Below are positions 62,175-64,000 of a stretch of 64,000 nt of DNA, piece after piece (within the stretch, counting starts at the first letter, position 1; each line of letters begins with the position of its first letter). The notes beneath the pieces are model-generated. The model did not search any database, had not been told where the DNA came from, and saw only the letters and a list, made by a program, of their open reading frames with translations. The DNA is from Sorex araneus (lineage: Eukaryota > Chordata > Mammalia > Eulipotyphla > Soricidae), in the NCBI RefSeq assembly GCF_027595985.1, contig NC_073302.1, positions 169,561,534-169,625,533 of the forward strand. Direction: 5' to 3'. Both the position numbers and the translations under genes were made by a program.

Positions 62175-64000
62175 ACAGATGCCATCATTGCAAGAGAGCC
62201 CTTTCGATTAATTTCCACCCCAATTATTGTTAGAATGAGGTGAGTGGTGCTGGTGTGGGGGGGCAGGGGAGGGCTTTTAAGGTCCATTGCCAAGTTGGCT
62301 AGGATATTTCTTTCCTCAAACCAAACGCACTGCTTTGATTTTCTAAATATGGAAGGTCAGGCTCTGAGTGGGTCCAGGGTGACTGGGAGAGCTTGTTGCC
62401 TTGGTTGGGGGCATCGCACTGGCCAGTGGGACTTGGTGGCTCATAAGCTTCTTGCACACAGCAGGCTGGAAGGGTGGGGTAAGCTTAGTGGCTAGGCAAG
62501 GGCAGACAGAGTGGGGTCTCCCCCGGCTGGAAAGGGTTAGGAGGGGTACAGGGGCATGGAGCCAGTGGGCAGCTTAGTTGCCTCAGTACCGGCTTCTGGA
62601 GTGCCCGGGGGAGCTGGGTCACAGAACTCTGAGTGATGTTGACCACAACCCCCCTTTTCAGTCTGCTGAAGAAGTTTTTGTGAGAACCATCCCTCCCTTG
62701 GAGGGGTGGAAGGGGCCCTGCTGTGGCATTTGGGACAAGGCCTTGGAATCTGGGACCTCCATTCTGCTGAAGGAGGGTTTTCCCCTAGGGGTCCTCTCAG
62801 GGGCAGACCTGTCATGCTCAGGCCTCTGCTTAGGGTGTGCTGTGGGGCATGGATGGGATTCTAACAGCTCGGGGCAGGGGGAGTGTTTGACAGGACGCCA
62901 GTCTGCACCAGGTGAACATGCAGAGCCAGGGGACTCTTCCTTCACCATATTAGCCACATCTTTTCGTTAACACCTTTCACTCCTCTCTCCCCACAAACCC
63001 AAGCCATCTGAACAGAGGCAGGGGGCAAGAGCTGGACTTCCACACTGGCCAAGTTAGCTTTCCATTTGTTGCAGGACATCCCCAGGTGCCCAGGCCCCCT
63101 CTCATGCACTTTCCAAATGCAGTAACGAGCCTTCAGACTCCAAGCTAGCCTGAGCTTTTAATACTCTGGGTGCAGTACTGCGGCAATGCAGTTCGCTGCT
63201 CTGGGGCAGCTGGGGTGTGGGGTCAGGCCCCCGCAGAGCCCCATCTGTGGCTGGCCTGCCTGAGAATGCACCTGGTTCCAAATACGGGACAGGGTGTGGG
63301 AATGTGCAGCTTTGGGGGCGGCATGAGACGGCTCAGGGCCCCAGGCTGTGTCATTGTACCACACCCTAGGGCCACATCTTTGGGCCTAAGCTGCCTTCCT
63401 GGGGCAGCTGGGGGACCCAGGCCAGAGGGGACATGAGGAGAGAATATAGGGACCCCTAACAGCCTCTCAGAAAGTCGAGAGGGCGCCCCTTCTCAGAAGG
63501 TGGGATGGGGTGGGGTGGTCTGCGGGAGCACGGAGGGGGAGGGGAGCCTGGCTGCCTCCAAGTGCTCCCAGATCTTTCTTGCCTTTCTTGAAATGAGATG
63601 TAAATATATTCATTACAATGTGATCCCTCTGATAAAAAACAGATCAACATTTTCGTAGGTCCGAGACGTATTTTTCAATTAAGTTCAATATGGAAGCCCC
63701 AGCGTAAGGCGCCCAGGGTGGGGAGGGAAGCGGCTCTCGTTGCGGAGTCCAGAGGTAACCCTGCTTCACTTGGGCCTGAGCTTGCCCACGACGACCTGGG
63801 AACCCCGGGGGAGCCTTTCTAATCCTGGGCCCAAGCCCTGCACGTCCTGCACCGCGCAGGGTGCAGACTGCCCGGGGCCTGGCGGGCTCGGTTACACGCT
63901 GGGTGGAGGAGCCGGGGAGCCCCGGGGCTGAGTGCAAGGAAGGCGCAAGAGGCGCTGCGTCCCCGAGTTTCTGCCAGGCGGCGGGGCAGGGTGCTGCGGG
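62175..64000. other. Sequence downstream of NR2F1
   Basis: No gene recognised. GC-moderate and repeat-free. A short AT-rich block at about 63,590-63,700 (containing CAATTAAG and CGTAGGTCC) could be a conserved element, and CpG content rises again from about 63,700 to the end. Confidence 0.5.

Overview
This is a mammalian nuclear genomic window that carries the complete coding region of NR2F1 (COUP-TF1), an orphan nuclear receptor, on the + strand. Its left half is packed with a tRNA-derived SINE. The SINE head has a box A/box B Pol III promoter, the body ends in a GGTGTGACCCAAAAAGC-like tail, and many copies are bounded by perfect target-site duplications (TSDs). From memory this matches the SOR SINEs of shrews (Soricidae), so the organism is most likely a shrew such as Sorex. 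That assignment rests on repeat recognition, not on a search.

Layout. Positions 1 to about 35.85 kb are AT-rich, intergenic or long-intron sequence. They hold roughly 50 SOR-type SINE copies, several other tRNA-derived SINEs, and LINE-1 3' fragments, including one 5'-inverted (twin-primed) copy with a 10-bp TSD. There is an MLT1-like LTR, and two solo LTRs of one endogenous-retrovirus family, each with its own exact 6-bp TSD. No recognised gene lies here. One isolated 106-nt minus-strand segment at 13670-13775 is open and has good splice signals, and may be an exon of an unrecognised gene.

From about 35.85 kb to the right end the sequence changes abruptly. Retroposons almost vanish (one short tRNA-Ala-like SINE at 45.9 kb in 28 kb). 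CpG islands appear near 37.9-40.5, 46.6-49.2, 51.2-53.2 and 55.2-56.2 kb. Several non-coding blocks have dense homeodomain, SOX and nuclear-receptor motifs. This is the usual architecture of a developmental transcription-factor locus.

NR2F1: the core promoter is near 50.34-50.54 kb, with CCAAT, a CArG/TATA-like box and a DR1 nuclear-receptor site. The 5' UTR is about 1.9 kb, GC-rich, and has microsatellites and small upstream ORFs. Exon 1 coding is 52407-52869, exon 2 is 55361-55888, and exon 3 coding is 61090-61370. The sum is 1272 nt, or 423 residues plus stop. A 3' UTR of about 0.8 kb ends at an AATAAA at 62135. The protein is a zinc-finger DNA-binding receptor that recognises AGGTCA repeats. 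Possible binding sites occur at its own promoter (DR1), upstream (everted repeat at 41.7 kb) and in intron 2 (a perfect palindrome at 58.4 kb), which makes auto- or cross-regulation by nuclear receptors a testable idea. I see no evidence of a wholly new biological system. Positions of repeats are by eye and accurate to a few tens of bases unless a TSD fixes the edge.
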